Source: Stackebrandtia endophytica
Lineage (GTDB): Bacteria > Actinomycetota > Actinomycetes > Mycobacteriales > Micromonosporaceae
Reading direction: 5' to 3'
DNA: 64,000 nt
Assembly (NCBI RefSeq): GCF_006716355.1
Contig: NZ_VFOW01000001.1
Location: forward strand, 4,836,001-4,900,000
Part shown: piece after piece, positions 53,273 to 63,153 of the stretch
How positions within the stretch are numbered: the stretch's first letter is position 1
Layout of the letters: every line of letters starts with the position of its first letter
Position numbers and translations under genes: made by a program
Notes under the pieces: generated by a model
Database searches by the model: none
The model's input: only the letters and a program-made list of their open reading frames with translations
What the model was told of the DNA's origin: nothing

Positions 53273-55477
53273 TTATGCCACGTTGTCGGAGGTGACCGAG
53301 ACGAGGAAGGGCAACCCGTCTGGTTCGTATGCTCCGCCGTACTCGAATCCCTTGCCCAGGTCGTAGCTCTCGCCGCCCGCCAGGGTCGCGTTCCCGTGTC
53401 TGAACGAGTGCAGACTGCCGCTGAAGTCGGCGATGACGACGTTGCGGACCGAACTCGATCCACTGGTGAGGGTGTCCTGCGCGCAGATCGGGTCGATGAT
53501 GCGCGAATCGTTGAGGACCTTGTCGACGGCCGGTTCGTCGGATCCGACCGAGATCCAGCTGATCGACTGCGACGCACGCGACGTGGCGACCAGTTGCTTC
53601 CCGTCGGGACTCCAGGTCAAGCAGGTCGCCGCCCCCGGGAGGTCCACGTCATCGGCTTTGCCGACCGACGCCGGATCGGAGACGTCGTAGATGGCGAGCG
53701 TTCCGTCGCGGAACCCGACATAACCGGTGGTTCCGGATGCCGCGACCGACATCGGGTGGGCGTCGGTCATGGTCGCACCGGCCAACACCGGCGCGACGTC
53801 GGCATTGGTCTCGAAGGTCGGCGGCCAGGCGTCGGCGGCGGCTCCCGGAGAGGCGTACACGCCGGGCTCGCCCTCGAAGTAGGCGGCGGCGAACCCGGTC
53901 AGCAGCGGGGTGAGGTCGATCCACTCCACGACCCGCTCCGGGCCGGACGAGACCACCGCGAAACCGCTGCCGGCCACATCGGCGTAGTTGCCGCGAACGT
54001 TGACGTCACCCAGATCGGCTCCCCGCCGGTCCACGTCGGCGCCGGAGTGGTCGGTGGCCACCGCGACCGACGTGGGCGCCTTCATCTCCGCCAGTTCGAC
54101 GAATCCGAGCAGCTTCGCGAACCCGAAGTGGCCCGGATTGGGCAGCCCCGGGTAGCTCTTGGGCCAGCTGGCCGCATAGGTGCCGGCGGTGTCGGCCAGC
54201 GCGATCACGGCGACCTTGCCGCGGATGTTCTCGGTGTCCCACACCGTGACGAACGCGAACTCGTTGCCCGGGGTGATCGCGACCGCGGTGGGGGTGTGGG
54301 CTTCGGGCAGGATCACGCAGCTGCCGCCCTGCGCACCGGAGATCCCGGTGGTGGCGATCGCGCCGGAGGAGAAGGCGATCACGGCGTGGGCGGCGGTGCC
54401 GGAACCGGCGGACCGCGCCATCGCCACGACCGATCCCAGGTCGTGGTCGCCGAGGCAGTCGGCGGTGGACCGCTGAGTCAGTTCGAGCTCGGGGCTGTCG
54501 GTGGAGTACCGCCCGCCGGGCCGGGGCGTGTACCCGATCGTGGAGTCGGTGGCCTCGGCGGTGGTGACGTGGTCGACTCCGGGGCCACCGTCGGCGACGA
54601 ATCCCAACTGGCCCTGCTGATTCTGTTGACCGGTGGTGAGGCTGCCGTCACCGAGCTGGTAGGGATGGTCGATCCCGTCGCCCAGGTCCAGTGAGGAGGT
54701 CTCGGGCTGGTCGGCGGTGGAGCGTTCGCCGTCGCCGTTACCCGTGCGGCCGTACCGCCAGTCCACCCACTCCCGGGTGCCGGCGGTCTGCGCCAGCTGC
54801 GTGTACTTCGCGGGGTCGACGTCACCGGCGGCGGTCAGCAGCTGATCCTCGGCGTCGCCCTGCACCTCCTCCTGCGGGGTCTCCTCCGGGGCGGAGTCGT
54901 CATCGGGGACGAAACTGCCCCCGGCCATGATGACGATCGCCACGATCAAGGCGATCGCGATCGCGCCGCCGATGCCGTAGATGGTCATCCGCACGCCACG
55001 CCCGTGGGTCAGTGGTGGGGCGGGTGCGGCTTCCGGTTCCTCAGGTGTCGTCGCGGGCTCGGGCTCGGGCTCGGCCGGAGTCGGGCTCGGGGCGGCGGCG
55101 GGTGCGGGGGCCGCGTACGCGGCGGGTTCACTCGTCTGGCGGGGGACGAACCCGTGGAACCCGTGATCCTCCGACGGTGAACGGAACTGGGGCGCCGGGG
55201 GTGGCGCGGTGTCGTCGTAGGCGGGGAAGGCCTGCTGTGCCGGTGTGCCGGTGGATTGGTCGGCGGTGCCGTACGGGGGTGCCGGTGAGTGGTCGGTGAA
55301 GTCGTGGGGCGAACGCGGCGAGGGGACTCCGTCGGCGAGACCCTGGTCTGTTGTGGACAGATGGGGTGGGTGGGTCTCACCGTAGGGCGTCTGAGGCCGA
55401 GCAGTGGGTTCGTTGTGCCACTGGGGTGGTGGCCACTGCGGCGGTTGCTCGTCTTGCTCGGGCGTCTGGTCCGGCAT
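53273..55477 (-). CDS. Membrane-anchored beta-propeller-like protein with Pro-rich N-terminus
   Basis: 734 residues. About 165 residues of Pro/Gln/Thr-rich cytoplasmic sequence are followed by one membrane helix (GIGGAIAIALIVAIVIMAGG), an acidic stalk, then a large extracellular part with repeated blade-like strands (HPMSVAASGTTGYVGFRDGT, CLTWSPDGKQLVATSR). The frame extends to 55825, but the ATG at 55477 starts the Pro-rich domain. Possibly a cell-surface sensor or scaffold; no enzyme motif seen. Confidence 0.75.
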   Translation of the reverse strand: MPDQTPEQDEQPPQWPPPQWHNEPTARPQTPYGETHPPHLSTTDQGLADGVPSPRSPHDFTDHSPAPPYGTADQSTGTPAQQAFPAYDDTAPPPAPQFRSPSEDHGFHGFVPRQTSEPAAYAAPAPAAAPSPTPAEPEPEPATTPEEPEAAPAPPLTHGRGVRMTIYGIGGAIAIALIVAIVIMAGGSFVPDDDSAPEETPQEEVQGDAEDQLLTAAGDVDPAKYTQLAQTAGTREWVDWRYGRTGNGDGERSTADQPETSSLDLGDGIDHPYQLGDGSLTTGQQNQQGQLGFVADGGPGVDHVTTAEATDSTIGYTPRPGGRYSTDSPELELTQRSTADCLGDHDLGSVVAMARSAGSGTAAHAVIAFSSGAIATTGISGAQGGSCVILPEAHTPTAVAITPGNEFAFVTVWDTENIRGKVAVIALADTAGTYAASWPKSYPGLPNPGHFGFAKLLGFVELAEMKAPTSVAVATDHSGADVDRRGADLGDVNVRGNYADVAGSGFAVVSSGPERVVEWIDLTPLLTGFAAAYFEGEPGVYASPGAAADAWPPTFETNADVAPVLAGATMTDAHPMSVAASGTTGYVGFRDGTLAIYDVSDPASVGKADDVDLPGAATCLTWSPDGKQLVATSRASQSISWISVGSDEPAVDKVLNDSRIIDPICAQDTLTSGSSSVRNVVIADFSGSLHSFRHGNATLAGGESYDLGKGFEYGGAYEPDGLPFLVSVTSDNVA

Positions 55478-55642
55478 GGTTCGGCAGCCTAGCCGATCGC
55501 CGGTGAGCAATGCCAGGGGCGATTTGCCCGGCCAACTCCACGATTGTGATATGCCTGACCAGTCACCGTGACCGGCGGCGGGTGCGGGGCGGTCAGACCG
55601 GCAGTGGATGATGGGTATGTCGAAGTCTTTTGGAGGTGACAG

Positions 55643-57496
55643 GTGGCCGGGCGGATCCGCTCCGAGGATGTCGCATTGGTGCGTGACCGAGTCTCGGTCG
55701 CCGATGTGATCGGGGAACACGTCACCCTCAAATCCGCAGGCGGCGGCAACCTGAAAGGTCTGTGCCCGTTCCACGACGAGCGGACACCGAGCTTCAACGT
55801 CACCCCGTCCCGCGGGTTCTGGCACTGCTTCGGTTGTGGCGCCGGTGGAGACGCCATCTCATTCCTCACCCAGCTGGAACACCTCAGTTTCGGTGAGGCG
55901 GTCGAACGCCTGGCGGCGAAAGCCGGAATCACCCTGCACTACGAGACCTCCGAGGGACGTCCGTCGTCCTCCCGTGGCAAACCCGGCCAGCGTCAACGCC
56001 TCCTCGCCGCACACGCCGAAGCGGCCCAGTTCTACGCCGAGCAACTGTCGACCCCCGGCGCCCAGCTGGCCCGGCAGTTCCTCACCGGCCGCGGCTTCGA
56101 CCAGAACGCCGCCCAGGCCTACGGCTGCGGTTACGCACCCGACTCCTGGGACGCCCTCACCAAACACCTGCGCACCAAGGGATTCACCAACGAGGAGCTC
56201 ACACTCGGCGGTCTGGCCAAACCCGCCAGATCGGGCTCGCTGATCGACAGGTTCCGCAACCGGTTGATCTGGCCCATTCACGACATCACCGGCGATGTCA
56301 TCGGATTCGGCGCCCGAAGGCTCGCCGAGGACGACAACGGGCCGAAATACCTCAACACCCCGGAGACACCGCTCTATAAGAAGTCACAGGTGCTCTACGG
56401 CATCAACAGCGCCAAACGCGAAATAGCCAAACGCGGTCAAGTCGTGATCGTCGAGGGTTACACCGACGTCATGGCCTGTCACCTCGCCGGTGTCCCCACC
56501 GCGGTGGCCACCTGCGGCACCGCCTTCGGCTCCGATCACATCACCGTGCTGCGGCGTCTGCTCATGGACACCGACACCTTCGGAGGCGAGATCATCTTCA
56601 CCTTCGACGGTGACGAGGCGGGACAACGCGCCGCGCTGAAGGCCTTCGCCGACGAACAACGGTTCGTCGCCCAGACGTTCATCGCGGTCTCGCCGGGCGG
56701 CATGGACCCGTGCGACCTGCGGATGCACTCCGGCGACGCGGCGGTGCGGGACCTGGTCGCCGGTCGGGAACGCCTCGTCGAGTTCGCGTTGCGCTCCACC
56801 ATCGGCAACTACGACCTCGACAGCGTCGAGGGACGGGTCGCCGCGTTGCGGGCCACCGCACCACTCATCGCGCAGATCAAAGACCGCTCACTGCGGCCCG
56901 GATACGTCCAATGGCTGGCCGGGCGACTGGGCGAAGACGTCGACACGGTCCGCAAATGGGCCAACGCCGCCTCCAAACGGGAAGCCCCGCCGACCCACCC
57001 CGCCGCTCGCGCCACCGCGGTCTCCAGCCCGCAACGCATGGCCGAGCGAGAGGCCTTGAAGCTCGCGCTGCAATACCCGCAGCTGGCCGGGCCCTACTTC
57101 GACCAGGTCGACGCCGAATACTTCGACGACCCGCTCCACTCGGTGGTCAGGGCCGGAATCGGGACGGCCGGTGGCGCCGGCACCTCACCCGGCGGCGCCA
57201 ACTGGATCGCGTCGATCACCGACGCCTGCCCCGACCTCGCCGCCGCCGCGTTGGTCGCCGAGCTGGCGGTCGAGCCGCTGCGCCTGGACACCGAACCCGA
57301 CGCCTTCTACGTCAACACGACCATGGCCACCGTGCAGCGGCCCAAGGTCGAACGTCAGGTCACCGGGATCAAATCGCGGCTACAGCGGGTGAATCCGCAG
57401 ACCGATCAGGATGAGTACATGCGGTTGTTCTCCGAACTGGTCACCCTGGAACAGCGACTGCGCGGCCTCAGAGAACAGGTGTCACGCGGGGTGTGA
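55643..57496 (+). CDS. dnaG: DNA primase
   Basis: 617 residues. CHC2 zinc finger with Cys41, His44, Cys62 and Cys65. TOPRIM core with VIVEGYTDV and TFDGDEAG, then the C-terminal helicase-binding domain. GTG start after TGGAGG. Makes RNA primers for chromosome replication. Divergent from the propeller gene. Confidence 0.97.
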   Translation: MAGRIRSEDVALVRDRVSVADVIGEHVTLKSAGGGNLKGLCPFHDERTPSFNVTPSRGFWHCFGCGAGGDAISFLTQLEHLSFGEAVERLAAKAGITLHYETSEGRPSSSRGKPGQRQRLLAAHAEAAQFYAEQLSTPGAQLARQFLTGRGFDQNAAQAYGCGYAPDSWDALTKHLRTKGFTNEELTLGGLAKPARSGSLIDRFRNRLIWPIHDITGDVIGFGARRLAEDDNGPKYLNTPETPLYKKSQVLYGINSAKREIAKRGQVVIVEGYTDVMACHLAGVPTAVATCGTAFGSDHITVLRRLLMDTDTFGGEIIFTFDGDEAGQRAALKAFADEQRFVAQTFIAVSPGGMDPCDLRMHSGDAAVRDLVAGRERLVEFALRSTIGNYDLDSVEGRVAALRATAPLIAQIKDRSLRPGYVQWLAGRLGEDVDTVRKWANAASKREAPPTHPAARATAVSSPQRMAEREALKLALQYPQLAGPYFDQVDAEYFDDPLHSVVRAGIGTAGGAGTSPGGANWIASITDACPDLAAAALVAELAVEPLRLDTEPDAFYVNTTMATVQRPKVERQVTGIKSRLQRVNPQTDQDEYMRLFSELVTLEQRLRGLREQVSRGV

Positions 57497-57556
57497 GGGC
57501 GGCGGGGTGTGACGGCGATCGAGCGTGACGGCGGGTGTGATGTGGCCGATAAGCGG

Positions 57557-57585
57557 TTGCGAATGTCATACCCGACAACTAGCTT
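57557..57585 (+). promoter_or_regulatory. Promoter of a leaderless ABC-exporter transcript
   Basis: TTGCGA (57557-57562), 17 bp, TAGCTT (57580-57585). The expected start of transcription is the GTG at 57592 itself; no ribosome site exists upstream. Confidence 0.65.
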
Positions 57586-57591
57586 TCCGAT

Positions 57592-58533
57592 GTGTCTGTC
57601 GATCCTCCACTGATCCATGCCCACAACCTGGTCAAACGGTACGGCGATTTCGTCGCGGTGGCCGGCATCGATCTATCGGTCAAACGTGGTGAGGCCTTCG
57701 GGTTTCTCGGTCCCAACGGTGCCGGCAAGTCCACGACCATGCGCATGATCGGTTGTGTCTCCGAACCGACCGACGGCGAACTGAGTGTTCTGGGGTTGAA
57801 CACCGTTAAACAGGGTGCCGACATCCGGGCGCGGTTGGGTGTGGTCCCACAGGAGGACACCCTCGACGACGAGATGTCGGTCTTCGAGAACCTCGTCATC
57901 TACGCCCGTTACTTCGGGATCAAGTACAAGGTCGCTCGGGAACGGGCTCGCGAACTGCTGGAGTTCGTCCGGCTGTCCGACCGCGCCGACAAGAAGGTCG
58001 AGGAACTGTCGGGCGGGATGAAGCGTCGGTTGACCATCGCCCGTGCCCTGGTCAACGAGCCCGACATCATCATGCTCGACGAACCCACCACCGGGCTCGA
58101 TCCGCAGGCGCGACACCTGGTGTGGGAACGGTTGTTCCAGCTGAAACAACAGGGCATCACGATCATCCTCACCACCCATTACATGGACGAGGCCGAACAA
58201 CTCTGCGACCGACTGGTCATCATGGACGGTGGGCGGATCGCCTCCGAGGGGTCGCCACGTGAGCTCATCGAACGCCACGTGACCAAGGAGGTCGTCGAAC
58301 TGCGTTTCAACGGCCGCCACACTGGCGAACTGAGCGACATCGCCGACAAACTCGACGGCATCAGCGGCCAGGTCGACCCGCTACCCGACCGGATCCTGCT
58401 GTACTCCGACGACGCCGAGACCGCCGTCGCCGAAGTACACGCCCGTGGCCTGGAACCCTCCAGTGTGCTCGAACGACGGGCGACTCTCGAAGACGTCTTC
58501 CTCCGCCTCACCGGCCGCAGTCTGATCGAGTAG
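57592..58533 (+). CDS. ABC exporter ATPase (DrrA-like)
   Basis: 313 residues: Walker A GPNGAGKS, signature LSGGMKRR, Walker B IIMLDEPTTGLDP, switch His in TTHYMDEAE, and a C-terminal regulatory domain. First of a tight three-gene operon; the GTG appears to be read from a leaderless mRNA. Powers the two ABC-2 permeases that follow. Substrate unknown; the DrrAB type suggests a lipophilic compound. Confidence 0.93.
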   Translation: MSVDPPLIHAHNLVKRYGDFVAVAGIDLSVKRGEAFGFLGPNGAGKSTTMRMIGCVSEPTDGELSVLGLNTVKQGADIRARLGVVPQEDTLDDEMSVFENLVIYARYFGIKYKVARERARELLEFVRLSDRADKKVEELSGGMKRRLTIARALVNEPDIIMLDEPTTGLDPQARHLVWERLFQLKQQGITIILTTHYMDEAEQLCDRLVIMDGGRIASEGSPRELIERHVTKEVVELRFNGRHTGELSDIADKLDGISGQVDPLPDRILLYSDDAETAVAEVHARGLEPSSVLERRATLEDVFLRLTGRSLIE

Positions 58534-58535
58534 CC

Positions 58536-59300
58536 ATGACCAACATGATTCACGCCTTCGAGCATTGGATGCTCAACTATCGGCGCGTCTGGGTCGGCAC
58601 CATCTTCTCCGGGTTCGTCATGCCCATCCTGTTCATGGTGGGCATCGGTCTGGGAGTCGGTGCCTACGTGCAGGACACCTCCAGCATCGGCGGTGTCAGC
58701 TACGCCGCCTTCATCGCCCCCGGACTGCTGGCGTCGACCGCCATGCAGATCACCATGGGTGAGATGACCTGGCCAGTGTTCGGCGCACTCCGCTGGGGTG
58801 CCCAGTACAAGGCGATGCAGGCCTCTCCGCTGCGGCCCATAGACATGCTCAACGGCCACCTTCTGTACGGAATGCTGCGCGGCTTCATCTCCGCGGTCGT
58901 GTTCCTGGTCGTCATGGTGTTCTTCGGAGTCGTCAGTTCCGGATGGGCACCGCTGGCCGTCATCCCGGCGACACTCACCGCGTTCAGCCTGGTCGGCCTG
59001 ATGTACGCCTACGCCGTCACCGTGGACTCCGAAATCGGACTGTCCATAATCCAGCGGTTCGTCATCATCCCGATCACGCTGTTCTCCGGGGTGTTCTTCC
59101 CGCTGACGCAACTGCCCCAAGCCCTCCAGGCGATCGCCTGGATCTCACCACTGTGGCACGGCGCCGAACTGTCTCGCTGGGCCGTCAACGGCACCCCGAC
59201 CCCGTGGTTCTGGGGCGTCCACGTTCTGTACCTCCTCGCGCTGGGTGCGGTCGGTTGGTGGGCGGCGTATCGACGCCTGACCATTCGGCTGACGATCTGA
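58536..59300 (+). CDS. ABC-2 type permease 1
   Basis: 254 residues, six helices, ABC2_membrane pattern with FSGVFFPLTQLPQALQ before the last pair. Starts 2 bp after the ATPase stop. Confidence 0.92.
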   Translation: MTNMIHAFEHWMLNYRRVWVGTIFSGFVMPILFMVGIGLGVGAYVQDTSSIGGVSYAAFIAPGLLASTAMQITMGEMTWPVFGALRWGAQYKAMQASPLRPIDMLNGHLLYGMLRGFISAVVFLVVMVFFGVVSSGWAPLAVIPATLTAFSLVGLMYAYAVTVDSEIGLSIIQRFVIIPITLFSGVFFPLTQLPQALQAIAWISPLWHGAELSRWAVNGTPTPWFWGVHVLYLLALGAVGWWAAYRRLTIRLTI

Positions 59301-59310
59301 AGGGCCCGCA

Positions 59311-60105
59311 ATGACCACATTGACCTTCCAATGGATGCGGTTGCGAACACTTCGGCCCGGCTACCTGGTCGAACGTAACTTCTTCGTGCACCGGCGAGCC
59401 TGGCTGCTCATGCTGACCGGTCTCCTGGAGCCGCTGTTCTACCTGTTGGGCCTCGGCGTGGGCGTCGGTGCCCTGATCGGTGAGATCACCGTCGGCGACC
59501 GCAGCTTCCCGTATGCGACGTATGTGGCGCCCGCGGTGTTCGCCAGTGCGGCGATGACCGCCGCGATCTCGGAGACCACGTTCAACGTGTTCGGCAAACT
59601 GAAGTTCGCCAAAATCTACGACGGCATCACCGCGACCCCGATGCGTCCCATGGACATCGCGCTGGGGGAGGGGCTGTGGGCACTGATCCGAGGGGTGATC
59701 TACCTGATCGCGTTCGTCGCGGTCATGGCGCTGCTGGGCATGGTGGACTCGGCGTGGGCGTTGCTGGCGATCCCGGCGGGAATCCTGTTGGGAGCGGCCT
59801 TCGTGGGCATCGGACTGACGCTGTCGACCTTCTTCAAGAGCTGGACCGACTTCGACTGGGTCATGGCGCTCGTCTTCGTCATGTTCTTCTTCTCCGGGAC
59901 GTTCGCCCCCATCGACAACTATCCGGTGGTACTGCAGTGGGTGGTGTACCTGTCGCCGCTGTATCACGGCATCGAACTGACGCGTGGCGTCATGCTCGCC
60001 ATGCCGTCGTGGACCATGCTCATCAACGTCGCCTACCTGGCGTTGGTCTGCGTGATCGGTCTCGCGATCGCCTCGAAACGGATGGCACGCCTGCTCTACA
60101 AATAG
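59311..60105 (+). CDS. ABC-2 type permease 2
   Basis: 264 residues, six helices, FFSGTFAPIDNYPVVLQW in the family position. It differs enough from permease 1 to form a heterodimeric pore with it. AAGGG lies before the ATG. Confidence 0.92.
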   Translation: MTTLTFQWMRLRTLRPGYLVERNFFVHRRAWLLMLTGLLEPLFYLLGLGVGVGALIGEITVGDRSFPYATYVAPAVFASAAMTAAISETTFNVFGKLKFAKIYDGITATPMRPMDIALGEGLWALIRGVIYLIAFVAVMALLGMVDSAWALLAIPAGILLGAAFVGIGLTLSTFFKSWTDFDWVMALVFVMFFFSGTFAPIDNYPVVLQWVVYLSPLYHGIELTRGVMLAMPSWTMLINVAYLALVCVIGLAIASKRMARLLYK

Positions 60106-60126
60106 TCGGGGGGTAACTTGAGGCCC

Positions 60127-61020
60127 ATGCTGATCCGGGGATGCCGCATGGCCATCACGATCATCGCCGCGACCGTCATGGCCATGGTGCTGGCACCACC
60201 GGCCGCCGCCGTCGACACCGGGATACGCGTACTCGTGTTCACCGCCGTCGAATCCGAGGGCGACGAGCACCTGTCCACCGACAGCGCCATCGAGTTCATC
60301 GAGATGAGCGGTCGGCGACACGGCTTCACCATGGAGACCACTGACGACAGTGGTCGGTTCACCTCCGCCGGGCTCGCCGATTACGACGTCGTCGTCTGGC
60401 TGAACAACGTGGGCGAGGTGCTCAACGAGCGACAACGTGACGCCTTCGAGGACTGGTACCGGGCCGGCGGTGGATTCGTGGGGATTCACGCCGCGGGCTA
60501 CGCCGAACCGGAGTGGACGTACTTCGACGAACTACTGGGTGCCCGCCCCCGAGGTGGGGAACGTGACAAGACCTCGCAGCGCACCATCACCGTCAACACC
60601 GAGCATCCCGCCGCCTCCAATATGCCGACCGAATGGACCGAACAGGAGGATCAGTGGTACCGGTTCGATCGGGATCCGGAGGCGAATGAGGGAACCACGA
60701 TCCTGGCGACGATCCCGTCGGCGAACGGGGACGTCGCCAAGCCGATCGTGTGGTGCCGCGAGTTCGACGGCGGACGTTCCTGGTACACCGCGATGGGTCA
60801 CCGAGCCAAGTCCTATGAGGATGGCGACTACATGAAGATGCTGCGCGGTGGCATCGCCTGGGTGGCGGGCAGTGGGAGACAGCCACTGGTGGAGAACGAG
60901 GACTCGGCTCCGGCATGGCCGTACTCGCTGTCGTTCATCGCCTGGGTGGCCGCGGTCGCGGCCGGTGGTGGACTGGCGGTTCGGGCACTCAACCGGCGGG
61001 ACACCGCCGCGGAGGCCTGA
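60127..61020 (+). CDS. Secreted ThuA-like protein with a C-terminal membrane helix
   Basis: 297 residues. Signal peptide ending AAA-VDT; a ThuA/glutamine-amidotransferase-like fold (IRVLVFTAVES, DVVVWLNNVGEVL, GGGFVGIHAAG, WYTAMGHRAKSYEDGDY). Then a C-terminal helix (FIAWVAAVAAGGGLAVRAL) and a basic tail, a sortase-free anchor. The start could be TTG 60118, ATG 60127 or ATG 60148. Just 21 bp after the permease, so perhaps in its operon. Likely acts on carbohydrate. Confidence 0.82.
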   Translation: MLIRGCRMAITIIAATVMAMVLAPPAAAVDTGIRVLVFTAVESEGDEHLSTDSAIEFIEMSGRRHGFTMETTDDSGRFTSAGLADYDVVVWLNNVGEVLNERQRDAFEDWYRAGGGFVGIHAAGYAEPEWTYFDELLGARPRGGERDKTSQRTITVNTEHPAASNMPTEWTEQEDQWYRFDRDPEANEGTTILATIPSANGDVAKPIVWCREFDGGRSWYTAMGHRAKSYEDGDYMKMLRGGIAWVAGSGRQPLVENEDSAPAWPYSLSFIAWVAAVAAGGGLAVRALNRRDTAAEA

Positions 61021-61050
61021 CAGGGCCCGCCAGCCGACCACGGCCGTGTC

Positions 61051-61386
61051 TCAATCGTTCGGCCCGGTGGCCGGGTTCTTCGACGACGATGACGTCGACG
61101 TGGAGATACCCGTGCGCTCCCAGTAGCCGGGGTGGGTATCCATGGACTGCTTCAACTCGTCGTCACGGAACAGCTTGCCGCCGAGGTCGCTGTTCATGAA
61201 CTTGTCCTTCGACGCCGACGCCATGTTCTCGGCCTGCTGCCGCAGTGTCGTGGCGGTGTTGTGGACGGTGGGGTTCTCCCGGATGCGTCGCACCACGTCG
61301 ACGATCTGGTCGTAACGCTCCCGGCCGGCCTTCGCTCCCAGTACGTACCCGACCGCCAGCCCCGCGACGAACATGAACCTGCGCAT
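61051..61386 (-). CDS. YtxH-like small membrane-associated protein
   Basis: 111 residues: one short N-terminal helix ending in the G-x-x-x-G run VGYVLGAKAGRERYDQI, then a helical soluble part with low-complexity Ser/Thr. GGAGGGG precedes ATG 61386. This pattern is widespread in actinobacteria, with no settled function. Confidence 0.8.
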   Translation of the reverse strand: MRRFMFVAGLAVGYVLGAKAGRERYDQIVDVVRRIRENPTVHNTATTLRQQAENMASASKDKFMNSDLGGKLFRDDELKQSMDTHPGYWERTGISTSTSSSSKNPATGPND

Positions 61387-61682
61387 CTTCACCCCTCCTG
61401 TATCGCCTGATGTGCCTGCTTATTGTGCCGTTCATCCCGATGCTTTACCCCGTGGAGCCGAAAAGTGGACATGGCGCGTCCGGCATCGCCGACCTCCCCG
61501 ATGGGAACACCGGCCCCAACGGTGCAGCCGAGACCCCGCCGCGAGCGAAAGCCCTGGTGGCACCGGTTCCGACCTCACCAACCTCACCGGTACCAACCGA
61601 CCCGGGACGGGAACCCAAACCCGGTTGCGACCCCCTGACAGTCCTGCTGTACTCTTAGCCAGTCCCATCAGGGAGGCAACTT

Positions 61683-61755
61683 TCCCCGATAGCTCAATTG
61701 GCAGAGCAGCCGGCTGTTAACCGGCAGGTTGTTGGTTCGAGTCCAACTCGGGGAG
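61683..61755 (+). tRNA. tRNA-Asn (GTT)
   Basis: Acceptor TCCCCGA pairs with TCGGGGA (61748-61754), discriminator G. D arm AGCTC/GAGC; anticodon stem GCCGG/CCGGC around CTGTTAA with GTT at 61716-61718; T arm with GGTTCGAGTCC. No CCA encoded. A T-rich stretch follows as a probable terminator. No second copy of its 3' end was found nearby. The gaps 61393-61682 and 61756-61999 hold no gene I can support. Confidence 0.97.
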
Positions 61756-61999
61756 CTTTTTATTTGTCCGGCCATGGATGTCGGATTTGCGGGAACATCT
61801 TCGTCAAACATTCACATCAGCTGCGGTCGCGGCTGATGTTTTGTTTCAGGCGGGGCCGTGGTGGCAAACTCATCCGATACCGACGTGAGCAGCTGCCTTG
61901 ATCAGCAGCTGTCGGGCCATCCTGGTAGATCGTCGACATCGTCTCGGACTTCTCAACCGGAGCACACCACGTCCCACTCCCGCGGGGACGCGGTGTGAC

Positions 62000-62350
62000 T
62001 CAGCGGTCGGCGATGAGCAGGGTATTGCCGTCCGAGTCCTTGGCGGTGAACCAGAAACAGGTCTCGTCGTCGCCGTTGACCTCACCAACGTCACCGCCGA
62101 TCTGGTTGAGGCGTTCACGTAGTTCGTCAAGGTCTGCGGCGATCAGGTTGAACGGTGCCCACGCTAGTCCGGGCTGGGCACTGATGCCGCTCTTGGGGCC
62201 CATCAACGTCAGCTTGGCCGACCCGGATGTCTGTAGGACCGCCGCGTGGTCCTCGATGCTCAGAACCTGCCACCCGAATGTCCCCGAATACCACTTCGCG
62301 GCGGCTTCGGGGTCACTGACCGGCAGAAATGCGCTCCCAATGTGTGTCAC
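62000..62350 (-). CDS. VOC-family (glyoxalase-like) protein
   Basis: 116 residues: FLPVSDPEAAAKWYSGTFGW, later GDDETCFWFTAKDSDGNTLLI. GTG start at 62350. Single-domain VOC, unknown ligand. The gap 62351-62642 shows no gene. Confidence 0.85.
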   Translation of the reverse strand: MTHIGSAFLPVSDPEAAAKWYSGTFGWQVLSIEDHAAVLQTSGSAKLTLMGPKSGISAQPGLAWAPFNLIAADLDELRERLNQIGGDVGEVNGDDETCFWFTAKDSDGNTLLIADR

Positions 62351-62642
62351 TCCGCGAGCCTAACCCGCTCATCCGACACCACGGAATACGAGCCGGCGTC
62401 CGGGGACCTTCGCGTCCATCCCCGGGATCGTGCGGTGGGAAGGGCGGTGCTCACGGTGGGGCTACTCCTTTCGGAGAATCGGCCCATCACGAAGAGGCTC
62501 GCGGCTGCCTACGAGTGCGCGTTTCCGTGTCGATGTCGAATCCGGATGGCGAAGCGGTGTGCGTCGGTCGGCGCCCGTTCCCCCACGAGTGAACGGTCTC
62601 AAAGCGACAGTCTATTGAGGTGTATCGCGGATGGAGTGCCGG

Positions 62643-63134
62643 TCAGGCGGAGGGGCTCCATCCGTCCTTGGCCCGGATCGTGCCGTTGATCCGTCGGGCG
62701 CTGCGTTCCAGCTGCATTGCCTGGGTGCGGGTGAGTGGGGCGAACACCAGTTGACGCACGAGTGCGACATGCCCCGGTTCTGCCGCGAGCATGGCGTCCC
62801 GGCCGGCTTCGGTGAGCACCGCAATGGTGATGCGCCCGTCGCCCGGGTCGGGTGCGCGACGCAGCCAGCCTCTGCGTTCGAGGCGTGCCGCGGCACGCGA
62901 GAGTCGCGAGAGAGTGCTGTTGGCGTAGCCGGCCAGCTCGCTCATGCGTAGTGTGCCGTCTTTGGTCCGGGAGAGCGCGAAGAGGATCCCGAACTCGAAG
63001 TGGCTCATCCCTGCGTCCCGCTGCAGTTGCGCATCCAATGCAGCTGGAAGCCACTCCAATAGCGTCGCAAGCGTTGACCAGGTCTCGAGCTCCTCCGGAT
63101 CGAACGAGTCGGGAACGGGTGTGGTGGCAGTCAT
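62643..63134 (-). CDS. MarR-family regulator
   Basis: 163 residues with a winged helix (MSELAGYANSTLSRLSRAAA) and wing (PDPGDGRITIAVLT). Divergent from the SDR gene; two direct 18-bp repeats in the 111-bp spacer are its likely sites. Confidence 0.9.
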   Translation of the reverse strand: MTATTPVPDSFDPEELETWSTLATLLEWLPAALDAQLQRDAGMSHFEFGILFALSRTKDGTLRMSELAGYANSTLSRLSRAAARLERRGWLRRAPDPGDGRITIAVLTEAGRDAMLAAEPGHVALVRQLVFAPLTRTQAMQLERSARRINGTIRAKDGWSPSA

Positions 63135-63153
63135 GCGACGAACCTACCTCATC

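Noticed and set aside
59185-60489. 434-residue His/Asp-rich minus-strand frame
   Set aside because: A shadow of the ABC-2 permease and ThuA-like genes; the composition is the usual antisense bias.
61683-61755. tRNA-Asn as an integration site for a mobile element
   Set aside because: No integrase gene and no repeat of the tRNA 3' end could be found on either side within the window.
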